Positions 33,784-41,876 of a stretch of 46,459 bases of DNA are shown piece after piece; the stretch's first letter is position 1, and each line of letters opens with the position of its first letter. The position numbers and the translations under genes are program-made. The notes beneath the pieces were generated by a model, which was not told where the DNA came from, ran no database searches, and saw only the letters and a program-made list of their open reading frames with translations. This DNA is from Syntrophaceae bacterium UBA5619. GTDB lineage: Bacteria > Desulfobacterota > Syntrophia > Syntrophales > UBA5619. Location of the stretch: NCBI GenBank assembly GCA_002424545.1, contig DIKL01000065.1, positions 1-46,459 of the forward strand. The letters run 5' to 3'.

Positions 33784-35232
33784 TCATGGCACGATCGAGG
33801 CGGCCGCCTGCCCCGCCTCGTCCCCCGCAATTTTCCCCAAGGTCAGGGCCGCCAAAAGACCGTTGGCCGAAAGATACCCGGCGGGTCCGGCCTTCCCCGA
33901 CAAACCGACCGCGGTCCCGCCTCCCGCATAAAGATGGGGGATGCAAGATCCGTCCGGTCGCAGGACGCGCGCCTGTTGGTCGATTTTGAGCCCGCCCTGG
34001 GTATGGAAGAGCGCCCCCGTGACCTTCACTGCATAAAAAGGCGGCATCAACGGCGGGCCGAATTCAACACGACCCTGCGGGTCCTTGGCCTCTTTGCCGG
34101 CTGCCTTCTGGAAAGCCTCGTGTGTCTCGAGCAGCTTCACCGCCGGCAGGCCGAAGCCGGCCGCCAGCGCCTCGATCGATTCAAAGCGTTTGATGGCGCC
34201 CATGGTGACGCATTGCTGAAAATCCTCGTAAGAAAGGACCGCATCATAGATGCGCTGATTGAAGATCTCGACGGCCACACCGCCCTCCTGGGCAAGGACA
34301 TCCAGAGCATGTTCCGAATATCCATGATATTCATTGACGAACCGCTGCCCCTGCAGGTTGACCTGATACCCCCCGAGGCTGATCACGGCCCACGTGACCA
34401 GGGTCCCATGGGGATGGGCGACCGAGCCGTGGGACTGGTAAGCAGCCATCGATTCCAGCGCCGCCCCGAGGGCCTCGCCCCACAGGATGCCTTCTCCCGT
34501 ATTGCCTTCATGGCCGAAGTAATAGGCCTCGCTCATCTCGGGGATGTAACGCTTGAGCATCTCCCGGTTGGCGCCGAAGCCGTTGAGGGCCAGGATCACC
34601 TTTTTCGCCCGGGCCAGATTCGTCCCAATCCCCTTGATCTCGATCTCAGCCCCCAATACGGCACCGTTTTCGTCGGCGATCAACCGCTTCGCCGGGGCAT
34701 TGTAAGCGATGTCGATATTGGGGAATTTTGCCGCGGCGGCGACCAGGTTGTTCACCAGGTGCAGCCCCTTGCGGGTATGATTGGCATGGATGCGGTACGT
34801 GGAATGACCGGGATAGAGAAAATCGGTCACCAATTCGAAGGGCACTCCCTGGCTATCGTTCAGCCAGTCCACGAGCTGGGCAGCGTGGGCGGCGATGTGC
34901 CTGGTCATCTCCGGATCGCTCCCGGCGTGGTTTTTCTTCAGGATGTCTTGCGCCATCTGCTCCACCGAATCGGCCACGTTCGCCTCTTTCTGGAGCCGTG
35001 TACCGGCGGCGGGCACCATGGCCTGACTGAGCGAGGTGTTGCCCCCCGCGGTCTTTTCCTTTTCGACCACGAAAACCTGCACACCCTTTTGCGCGGCGGC
35101 CAGCGCGGCGACCAATCCGCAACCGCCGCCGCCGATCACCAGAACGTCGACCTCGATATCCCACGGCACCTCTTCCGCCGCGTGAACGACACGGATCCGC
35201 TCCTTGTCCGACATCTGAACTTGGCTCATCAT
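33784..35232 (-). CDS. FAD-dependent dehydrogenase, fumarate reductase flavoprotein-like
   Basis: A 482-residue soluble FAD protein. VLVIGGGGCGLVAALAA near residue 32 is the Rossmann ADP site, with VVEKEKTAGGNTSLS next. The late stretch FHTQGGLKID and LYAGGGTAVGLSG match the fumarate reductase/flavocytochrome c/KstD-like family, which moves hydrogen at a carbon-carbon bond next to a carbonyl or carboxylate. No heme-binding or signal sequence is present, so it is cytoplasmic. It sits between a MmgE/PrpD gene and the binding protein, and a role as a tricarballylate-like dehydrogenase or enoate reductase is possible. The start ATG at 35232 has GAGG 11 bases upstream. Confidence 0.85.
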   Translation of the reverse strand: MMSQVQMSDKERIRVVHAAEEVPWDIEVDVLVIGGGGCGLVAALAAAQKGVQVFVVEKEKTAGGNTSLSQAMVPAAGTRLQKEANVADSVEQMAQDILKKNHAGSDPEMTRHIAAHAAQLVDWLNDSQGVPFELVTDFLYPGHSTYRIHANHTRKGLHLVNNLVAAAAKFPNIDIAYNAPAKRLIADENGAVLGAEIEIKGIGTNLARAKKVILALNGFGANREMLKRYIPEMSEAYYFGHEGNTGEGILWGEALGAALESMAAYQSHGSVAHPHGTLVTWAVISLGGYQVNLQGQRFVNEYHGYSEHALDVLAQEGGVAVEIFNQRIYDAVLSYEDFQQCVTMGAIKRFESIEALAAGFGLPAVKLLETHEAFQKAAGKEAKDPQGRVEFGPPLMPPFYAVKVTGALFHTQGGLKIDQQARVLRPDGSCIPHLYAGGGTAVGLSGKAGPAGYLSANGLLAALTLGKIAGDEAGQAAASIVP

Positions 35233-35274
35233 CAGGATCTTGACCTCCTCAAAGAAAGCCGATCTGGAGATGTT

Positions 35275-36633
35275 TCAGATCAATTTTACCAGCTCATCAA
35301 TAGTCGACTCCTCCAAATGAATGATCCTCTCGCCCAGCTTCTCGGCATCTTCCTCCGGGATGAGCAGGGCGGCATTAGCACGGAACTTCTGATAGACTTC
35401 CTCCCAGCTGGCGGGATTTTCCGGCTCGCCCTTGGCCAGATCGACCTCTACGGCAGACTCCCGGTTTCGGCCGTCGATCATCCGTACCGTCGCCCCTCTT
35501 TTTGCGGGATAACTCTCTTCCCACTTCCGGCCGACACCCACCTGCACCTTCGCCGACAGCTTTTGAATCTCTTCATCCCCGATATTCGCGTCGGAATACT
35601 GAGCGGCGCCCGCATCACCTTTAATCAAGGCCAGGGCGATGGAAAAGGGGATGCTGAACCGGCCCGCCGTCGGGGTCGTCGCATGGGAAATGCCGGCCAG
35701 GCGGATGGCAGCGGGATAGGTTTCCACTATGATCCGGGAAATGTCGGACACGGCGATCTCGCCGCGTTTGAGGAGGATCAGCGCCGCGTCGATCGGGGCG
35801 TGGGTATGGCGGCAGGCGGCATAGAGCTTCACGTAGGTGTTGAGGATTTCGTATTTTTTACCAAGATCCGCCGTCAGAAATTCCGGCTTCAGTTCGTCGG
35901 TAAAGGCCTTGAAGTAACCGTCCTCGCCTTCAAAAATCTCGAGGGGGCCGCGCGCGCCGCGTCGGGCAAAGACACAGGCCAAAAGGCCCGCCGTCGCCGC
36001 CCGGGCGGGATTGATCGGTTTCACCTTGGCCCCCACCGGCTCGTGGTTCGTGCGGATCAGGCCGGCGCCCTGCAACCCCGCGATGCCGAAGGCGCCCACC
36101 ATCTCTTCCCGGCTCAGGCCCATGATCTTTCCCACCGTCGCGGCCGCCCCCAGGGGACCGGTGATCCCGGTGATATGAAACCCCCGCGTCAGACTGGAAG
36201 GGACGATCGCCATTCCCAGGCGGATCATCACCTCATAACCCGCCACGATCCCCGCAATGAGGGTCTTGGGATCGGCGCCCGCCAGCTCGGCGGCCGCCAG
36301 GGCGGAGGGGATGATCACCGTTCCCGGATGGACCGCACCGAAACGGTGTCCGTCATCCATATCGAGGGCATGGGCGCACGAGGCATTGCCGAAGAGGGCG
36401 TTGATCGCCGGGATCCGCCGCTTCTTGCCGATCAGTGTAGCTTCCTCTTTTCCGCCGAGCTCCGCCATGTAATCGACGACGATGCGGGGAAACTCCATGA
36501 GCTGATAACCGGCCAGAGAGACGCCGAGGCCGTCCAGCAGCAGTTTCTTTGCCTGCTGGACCACCTCTGCATCCAGATTCCCATAACGGCATTCCGTGAC
36601 AAACTCGGCATACACGGACGACAGAGACTCCAT
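35275..36633 (-). CDS. MmgE/PrpD family protein D
   Basis: A 452-residue MmgE/PrpD protein. Its active-site box LDMDDGHRFGAVHPGT is the most canonical of the five. The second motif is GFHITGITGPLGAAAT, and the third GAKVKPINPARAA keeps a Lys where A, B and C have Arg. The AACRHTHAPIDA stretch near residue 290 is the late His region. It is a good candidate for a true hydratase/dehydratase, epimerase or decarboxylase of a carboxylic acid. The start ATG at 36633 has AGGGG 6-7 bases upstream. It lies between the FAD dehydrogenase and the CitE-like lyase. Confidence 0.88.
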   Translation of the reverse strand: MESLSSVYAEFVTECRYGNLDAEVVQQAKKLLLDGLGVSLAGYQLMEFPRIVVDYMAELGGKEEATLIGKKRRIPAINALFGNASCAHALDMDDGHRFGAVHPGTVIIPSALAAAELAGADPKTLIAGIVAGYEVMIRLGMAIVPSSLTRGFHITGITGPLGAAATVGKIMGLSREEMVGAFGIAGLQGAGLIRTNHEPVGAKVKPINPARAATAGLLACVFARRGARGPLEIFEGEDGYFKAFTDELKPEFLTADLGKKYEILNTYVKLYAACRHTHAPIDAALILLKRGEIAVSDISRIIVETYPAAIRLAGISHATTPTAGRFSIPFSIALALIKGDAGAAQYSDANIGDEEIQKLSAKVQVGVGRKWEESYPAKRGATVRMIDGRNRESAVEVDLAKGEPENPASWEEVYQKFRANAALLIPEEDAEKLGERIIHLEESTIDELVKLI

Positions 36634-36719
36634 AACCACCCCTTTTTTTATCCCGATGGTTTTTTGTCCTTTAGGGCAAGGGCATGTTCCAACCCCGACC
36701 GCAGCCCCGGTGTCCCAAG

Positions 36720-37637
36720 TCAATCCTTGGCCATCAGCTTCTCCTTGGCCTCAATCAGCTTCGCCTGGGCGAGCAGCGATTGGGCTCGCTTGAAGGAGCC
36801 CAGGTCGATCATCTTGCCGCCCATCGTGGTGGCGCCGAGCCCCTTGGCCTTTGCCGCTTCATAGGCCGCGGCCAGGCGTTTGGCGAACGCCACATCCTCC
36901 GGGGGCGGCGAGAACACAGCATTGACGGGAGCCACATGGCTCGGATGGGTCAATTGTTTTCCGGAAAAGCCGATCAGCTTCACCTTTTCCGCTTCTTTCG
37001 CCAGCCCCTCGAGATCGATGACGAAGCCGAAGAAGGGGGTGTCGATCGCCTGAATCCCGGCCGCCCGGGCCGCCATGGCAATCAGCGAACGGGCCGTCAA
37101 CACCATGGGGAAATAGGCTTCGGGAGAAATCTTGGTGACCCCCATACCGGCCCCCATCTCCCGTGAGTAATCACCGGCACCGAAGCTGACGGCAATCACG
37201 CGGGGGCTGGCGGCAATGATCTCCTGGACATTCAGGATTCCCTTGGGGGTTTCCAGAAGGGCAATGATGCTGATGCTTCCGGGCGCCAGCTTCTTGGCCC
37301 GCTCCTCCTTTTTCAGCAGCCGCTCGACGACCGCAATGTCCTCCTTGGATTCCGTTTTGGCCAGCATGACCCCGTCCAGCCCCTTGACGGCCACGTAGCT
37401 GATATCCAGTGCGGTCAACCCCGTATCCAGACTGTTGATCCGGACGAAGGCCTCGATTCCGTGCTCCTTCATCGCGGGGATGCAATCCCGCGCGAAGACC
37501 CTGGCCGTTTCCTTCTCGGCCAGCGGACAGCCATCCTCGATGTCCAGGATGACGGCGTCCGTTCCTTCACTCATCGCCGAATTGATCATCCGCCAGCTAT
37601 TGGCAGGCACATAAAGCATCGATCTCAAAATCTTCAT
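36720..37637 (-). CDS. CitE-like CoA-ester lyase (HpcH/HpaI superfamily)
   Basis: A 305-residue TIM-barrel lyase. RSMLYVPANSWRMINSA and VILDIEDGCPLAEK carry the substrate and Mg sites; IALLETPKGI supplies the conserved Glu and FGAGDYSREMG the second acidic ligand. Family members split malyl-CoA, citramalyl-CoA or similar 3-hydroxyacyl-CoA esters into acetyl-CoA plus glyoxylate or pyruvate. Its neighbours SucC/SucD-like ligase and Fe-S protein would make the CoA ester. The start ATG at 37637 has AAGGAG 7 bases upstream. The exact substrate is unknown. Confidence 0.87.
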   Translation of the reverse strand: MKILRSMLYVPANSWRMINSAMSEGTDAVILDIEDGCPLAEKETARVFARDCIPAMKEHGIEAFVRINSLDTGLTALDISYVAVKGLDGVMLAKTESKEDIAVVERLLKKEERAKKLAPGSISIIALLETPKGILNVQEIIAASPRVIAVSFGAGDYSREMGAGMGVTKISPEAYFPMVLTARSLIAMAARAAGIQAIDTPFFGFVIDLEGLAKEAEKVKLIGFSGKQLTHPSHVAPVNAVFSPPPEDVAFAKRLAAAYEAAKAKGLGATTMGGKMIDLGSFKRAQSLLAQAKLIEAKEKLMAKD

Positions 37638-37671
37638 CGTCAAGCTCCTTATCGCTCGCAAAGACAGTCTA

Positions 37672-38577
37672 TCACTTACCGAAGACCTTCCGGCAAACGG
37701 CGGTGATCTCCTCCGGCCTGTCCACGACATACGCACCGACCGACTTGAGGGCTGCTATCTTTCCCTCCGCTGATCCCTTGCCCCCCTCAACAATCGCACT
37801 GGCATGGGAGAAACGGAGCCCCGCGGGCAGCCCCTTTCCGGCAATGTAGGCCACCAAGGGCTTCTTGTACCCACCGGCCTTGATCACCTCGGTCGCCTCT
37901 TCCTCGGCGACGGTGCCGATCTCGCCGAAGTAGACAACGCCGTCCGTCTCTTCGTCGGCCTGGAACAGGGGCAGCAATTCGGACAGGGTCGTTCCCAGAA
38001 TCGGTTCGGATCCCACATGGATGGCGGTGCTGATCCCCAATCCCGCGCTGCAGACCGCCCAACTCAGGGTCGACGTCTGACCGCCGCTGCGGGAGATGAC
38101 GCCGATTCGTCCCGGCTTGAAGGCGATCCGGGGCAGATCCGAAGAACCCATGAATCCGCCCAGTCCTCCCAAGGAGGCCTTTCCGGGGCTGACAACGCCG
38201 GCGGAGCCGGGACCGATCAGCCGGATGCCATGCTTTCTGGCCTGGGCGATGATCTCCAGGATGTCGTGGAGAGGGACCCTCTCCACGCGCATCAAAACGG
38301 TCTGGATCTTGGCCTCAAAGGCCTCGATCACCGCCGCTTTGGCATCGGGGCCCGGGACAATGGTCACCGCCGCATCGACCTCGCCGACGGCGTCGAGCGC
38401 CTCCCTGACCGTATTGTAAACGGGGACGCCCCAGACCGACTGCCCTCCCCTGCCGGGCGTCACGCCAACCACCACGCGCGACCCGACCTCCATCATCCTC
38501 CTGGTCACCCCCTGCCCGAAACGGCCGGTGATCCCCTGAATCAGCATCCTGGTATTTCCATCAATCAGTATGGCCAT
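37672..38577 (-). CDS. SucD-like CoA ligase, alpha subunit
   Basis: A 301-residue alpha subunit of the succinyl-CoA synthetase superfamily. QGITGRFGQGVTRRMME is the CoA-binding Rossmann domain. The phosphorylated His is present in LRFSHASAIVEGGKGSAEGK-like context (RFSHASAI), where SucD has MGHAGAI. SRSGGQTSTL and GSEPILGTTLSE deviate from the SucD consensus, so the acid may not be succinate; malate-, itaconate- or citramalate-type substrates are options. ATG at 38577 has AAGGAG 6 bases upstream and is preferred over GTG 38580. The matching beta subunit is three hundred bases upstream, separated by a small Fe-S gene. Confidence 0.87.
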   Translation of the reverse strand: MAILIDGNTRMLIQGITGRFGQGVTRRMMEVGSRVVVGVTPGRGGQSVWGVPVYNTVREALDAVGEVDAAVTIVPGPDAKAAVIEAFEAKIQTVLMRVERVPLHDILEIIAQARKHGIRLIGPGSAGVVSPGKASLGGLGGFMGSSDLPRIAFKPGRIGVISRSGGQTSTLSWAVCSAGLGISTAIHVGSEPILGTTLSELLPLFQADEETDGVVYFGEIGTVAEEEATEVIKAGGYKKPLVAYIAGKGLPAGLRFSHASAIVEGGKGSAEGKIAALKSVGAYVVDRPEEITAVCRKVFGK

Positions 38578-38681
38578 CACTCTCTCCTTTTATCCCCTTC
38601 GTTTCGACCGCTGCGGAGCGATCCCCGCACCTTTTCGGCCCTGTAGGGGAAGCATGCCTGAACGAGGCTGCTGAAACCTCT

Positions 38682-38981
38682 TCAGCTCTCCTTCACCACG
38701 ATGTCGATGCACCCGGGACCCATCGCCTGACAGTGGTACTCGCAACTCAGACACTCGTTGTCCAGACGGTTGAGTTCCTCCTGACCTGTCACGGCAAGGA
38801 CCGGTTTGTTTCCTTCGATCTTCAGGATATTCCGGCCATAGAGGCGACAGGCCTTGACGCAGGCAAACCCGCAGGACGGATTGGAGTCGTTCCCGACCGC
38901 GGGCAGACAGCGACGGTAGTCGATTTTGATCTGCAGTTTGCGGCTATTGAATTCCAGCACTTTGGCGCTCTTTGTTTTCAT
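38682..38981 (-). CDS. Small Cys-rich Fe-S protein within the CoA ligase operon
   Basis: A 99-residue protein with two groups of Cys. The first is RRC-x11-C-x3-C-x3-C (ending SCGFACVKACRLYG). The second is CLSCEYHCQAMGPGCIDI, a C-x2-C-x3-C-x6-C pattern. These are not the C-x2-C-x2-C-x3-CP spacings of ordinary ferredoxins, though eight ligands for two clusters are available. The ATG at 38981 overlaps the stop of the SucC-like gene (ATGA), so it is made in step with the ligase subunit. Its role in an ATP-dependent ligase is unexpected; an electron or structural link to the nearby FAD dehydrogenase is possible. Confidence 0.7.
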   Translation of the reverse strand: MKTKSAKVLEFNSRKLQIKIDYRRCLPAVGNDSNPSCGFACVKACRLYGRNILKIEGNKPVLAVTGQEELNRLDNECLSCEYHCQAMGPGCIDIVVKES

Positions 38982-40261
38982 ATGCGTCTCCCCGCTTTTC
39001 TTTCGTTCTGGTATTCCTTGACCAATGCCATCACCCGGTCCCCCATGAAATCGGTTTTATAGATGTACTCCCGGCCATAGAGTTCCCAGCGCAGGGGCAG
39101 ATCCTTGAACCCTTTCTTGATGATCTCGTGGGATTCGGCTTCCTTGTTTCCGGCCACCAGCATGATGACGGGAAACCCGGGCTTGACCTTGGCAAATTCC
39201 CTGAAGATCTTCACCAGGGCATGGGCGTGGTGCCACTGCTCCTGGTTGGCCAGGGTCGCGCCCATCAGAACATAGCCATCGATGGGCAGAGAGAGGATGT
39301 ACTTGATGACGAGATAGATCTTGCTGGCGGCGGGATCGCCGCTGGTATCGGCATAGTTGGCGATCTTGAACCCCCGGGTCACAAAGGCGCTGGCCCCCAG
39401 CATGGCCCCTCCCCCGCCGATGCCGTGGAATCCGAGCCACCCATCGCCCGGATACTGGGTCACCATCTGGGAGAAATAGCCGGTCCCGCGGTAATCCCCT
39501 TCCTCGATGGAAAGCCAGGCCTTCTTCTCCAGTTCCGTGGGCGGCCGGTCCATGTCGCGGGCCACCAGGATCTCGAACTCGGGATGACGGTAGACGGAGT
39601 TGTCATCAATGGTGCAGTGGCAATCCGCCGCGAGCACCCGGTTGTCCTTGGTCACGATCAGCGGGTTGACCTCGATGCTGCGGGCGTCATACTGTACGAA
39701 GGACTGGTAAACGGTGCAGACCGTCCTGGCCAGTTCATCCAGCAGGGCGGCCGTGGGCTTCTTGCCCTGGAAAACGACCTTGGACAGCAGCTTTTTTGCA
39801 TCCGCGACGGTCACTCCCTTGAGGTAGTCGACGTTCAGAGTGCCGATCCGATCCGGATTCCGCTTTTGCACCTCCTCGATGGAGGAACCGCCTTCGCTGC
39901 TGAAGATGAGGATCGGGCCCCGGATCTTGTGGGAGTTGCTGACGATCACCCCCACGTAAAGTTCCCGGGCCACTTCGAGCTGCTCCTCCACGAGGACCTT
40001 CTCGACCTTCAGCCCCTTGATCTCGCTGCCGAGCAGCGCAGCGGCGGCCTTCGTCGCCTCCTGAGGCCCCTCGGCAAACTTGATCCCGCCCGCCTTGAAT
40101 CGGCCGGTGGCCCAGACCTGCGCCTTGATAACGGTGCCCTTGCCGATCTTGCGGGCGGCCTTCCCGGCCTCCTTGGCCGTGGACACGCAGATTCCCGCAG
40201 GTACCGGAATGCCCATTTTTTTGAGGACCTCTTTGCCCTGGTACTCGTAAAGCCTTGCCAT
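38978..40261 (-). CDS. SucC-like CoA ligase, beta subunit (divergent)
   Basis: A 427-residue ATP-grasp beta subunit. The N-terminus MARLYEYQGKEVLKKMGIPV and KAQVWATGRFKAGGIKFAEG match SucC. FSSEGGSSIEEV and IEVNPLIVTKDNRVLAADC are further signatures. The C-terminal CoA/phosphate region is unusual: FHGIGGGGAMLGAS replaces the NGAGLAM motif, and the usual DVGGGA is changed. It should form, with the SucD-like subunit, an acid-CoA ligase for a non-standard di- or tricarboxylate. The start ATG at 40261 has GGAGG 6-7 bases upstream. Confidence 0.87.
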   Translation of the reverse strand: MARLYEYQGKEVLKKMGIPVPAGICVSTAKEAGKAARKIGKGTVIKAQVWATGRFKAGGIKFAEGPQEATKAAAALLGSEIKGLKVEKVLVEEQLEVARELYVGVIVSNSHKIRGPILIFSSEGGSSIEEVQKRNPDRIGTLNVDYLKGVTVADAKKLLSKVVFQGKKPTAALLDELARTVCTVYQSFVQYDARSIEVNPLIVTKDNRVLAADCHCTIDDNSVYRHPEFEILVARDMDRPPTELEKKAWLSIEEGDYRGTGYFSQMVTQYPGDGWLGFHGIGGGGAMLGASAFVTRGFKIANYADTSGDPAASKIYLVIKYILSLPIDGYVLMGATLANQEQWHHAHALVKIFREFAKVKPGFPVIMLVAGNKEAESHEIIKKGFKDLPLRWELYGREYIYKTDFMGDRVMALVKEYQNERKAGRRI

Positions 40262-40359
40262 AATTTCCTCCCTATCCCAAACGGTGTCCGGATCTTCCGG
40301 GCGCCTGCCTGAAACAGCCCATTCCCGCGGAGAATGCGGCTGCTCAGCGCTGTGTTCCG

Positions 40360-40404
40360 AAAGATCGTGCCAAGACGATCGCCGCCAAGGGACGCCTTGG
40401 CGTC
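40360..40404 (-). terminator. Tandem hairpins after MmgE/PrpD-E
   Basis: On the minus strand, GACGCC-AA-GGCGTC (40404-40391) overlaps the stop codon, and GATCGT / ACGATC (40380-40375 with 40368-40363) is followed by TTTC only. It is a weak terminator or a processing structure between the E paralogue and the ligase genes. Confidence 0.35.
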
Positions 40405-41794
40405 AACGGCTGCGGCAGACCATCAGTTTGTTCAACAACGCGGCATCAGCGAGCTTTTCCAAATTGAAAACGGTATCGACCACCTTCTTCATCTGCCGGA
40501 CGTTCATATATTTGCACGCCATGCTCTCGAATTTCGCGATTACTTCCTCATCGGTCATGGGGTTGCGCGCATGTCCCCGGGGATAATCCACCCGCAGGCA
40601 GTAGACCTTTCCCTGCTTGGTGGTGATCTCCGAGATCCCCGCCGGCCGTGCCTTGTCGAGGGACGGATCACCGACCAGTTTCACCTTGTCGATCAGCGTG
40701 CGGACGATCGGGGATGCGTATTTTTCCTTGGAGAACTGGTCGGGACCGATCTGTCGATCCACAAGGGCGATCGCCGTCAGATAGTAGGAGCTGTGATCCG
40801 CCGTCTCCTTGTTCTTGGGATACTTTTTCACGGGATCCCCCGTGTGCTCCGCGCAGCGCTTACTCGTCGTAATCCGGATCGACTCGATGTCGGCAGGCTT
40901 GAGATCGTATTGCCGCGCCAGGGTCAGCGTGGCGGTCAGATGGCCGTGGGAAGAAAAATCGGCGATGATCGACTTGATGCAGGCCTCGCGGATCGCATAT
41001 TTCCCTTTGAAGGCCAAAAGACGGCTGACGTCGTACTCCCAGCCCATGACGGACTGGATGAAGCCGTCGTGGCCTTCCACCATGCCCGCGGGGCCCGTGA
41101 ATCCCTTTTGCGCCAGTTGGGCGGCCATGATGGCGGCATAGGACATCATGGGAAAGCGGATGTTCTTCGTCATGGTGTATTCTTCCGCCGGCGTGTCGAG
41201 AATGCCGAAAACGGCATGACAGCTGCCGGCAATCCCGACGGCACTTTCCATCTGCGCCTCCGTCATGCCCAGCATCCGGCCGATGACCAGGGGCATGATA
41301 TAGGCCCCGCGCGTATCGCCGTTCCAGCCGCGCTTTTCCATCCCTGGGCCGGTCACCCCTTCCAGAAACGCGATGGACAGATCATAGGCCAAAACAATGG
41401 CCGAAATGATCTCCTTGCCGGTCAGATGATACCGTTCGCCGAGGGCCAGAACCGCCGGCATGATCTCGCTGGGGTGGTAACCGGTCCGGTATAGCTCTCC
41501 CTGAAGGATGAACGCCGTGTCATTGTAATCGAGATAGCGGACCATCGCACCGTTGGCCAATACGGCGTTGAGGCAGGACGTTTTCAACCCGCTGCCGAAC
41601 ACCGTGGCCTCCTTCGGATGGCGTGACTCGCGAACGTATTCCTGGATGATGCGGCCGGCCTCGCTTCCATATCCCCCCAAGGCGCACCCCAGCGTATCGA
41701 GAAGGATCCGCTGGGTCTGCTGTACCACTGCCTTCGGGATGTCGCGATAGGCGTTGCTGCGTACGGCCTTTGCCAATTGAAGTGCTACGCTCAT
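40403..41794 (-). CDS. MmgE/PrpD family protein E
   Basis: A 463-residue MmgE/PrpD protein and the most divergent of the five. Its box reads LDYNDTAFILQGE with GYHPSEIMPA later, the second motif is RGWNGDTRGAYIM with no His, and the third YTMTKNIRFPMMSYA. The C-terminal ADHSSYYLTAIALVDRQIG stretch resembles true 2-methylcitrate dehydratase (PrpD). The catalytic layout is therefore closer to PrpD than to the aconitate-decarboxylase-like group. The start ATG at 41794 has AGGAGG upstream. It is the first enzyme gene after the GntR regulator. Confidence 0.87.
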   Translation of the reverse strand: MSVALQLAKAVRSNAYRDIPKAVVQQTQRILLDTLGCALGGYGSEAGRIIQEYVRESRHPKEATVFGSGLKTSCLNAVLANGAMVRYLDYNDTAFILQGELYRTGYHPSEIMPAVLALGERYHLTGKEIISAIVLAYDLSIAFLEGVTGPGMEKRGWNGDTRGAYIMPLVIGRMLGMTEAQMESAVGIAGSCHAVFGILDTPAEEYTMTKNIRFPMMSYAAIMAAQLAQKGFTGPAGMVEGHDGFIQSVMGWEYDVSRLLAFKGKYAIREACIKSIIADFSSHGHLTATLTLARQYDLKPADIESIRITTSKRCAEHTGDPVKKYPKNKETADHSSYYLTAIALVDRQIGPDQFSKEKYASPIVRTLIDKVKLVGDPSLDKARPAGISEITTKQGKVYCLRVDYPRGHARNPMTDEEVIAKFESMACKYMNVRQMKKVVDTVFNLEKLADAALLNKLMVCRSR

Positions 41795-41876
41795 GATATC
41801 TTCCTCCTCATGACCGGTCGATCGTCCGCCGGGAAAACCCTATCCGCAAGGAAAGGCATCCCGCGGCAGATGCCCT

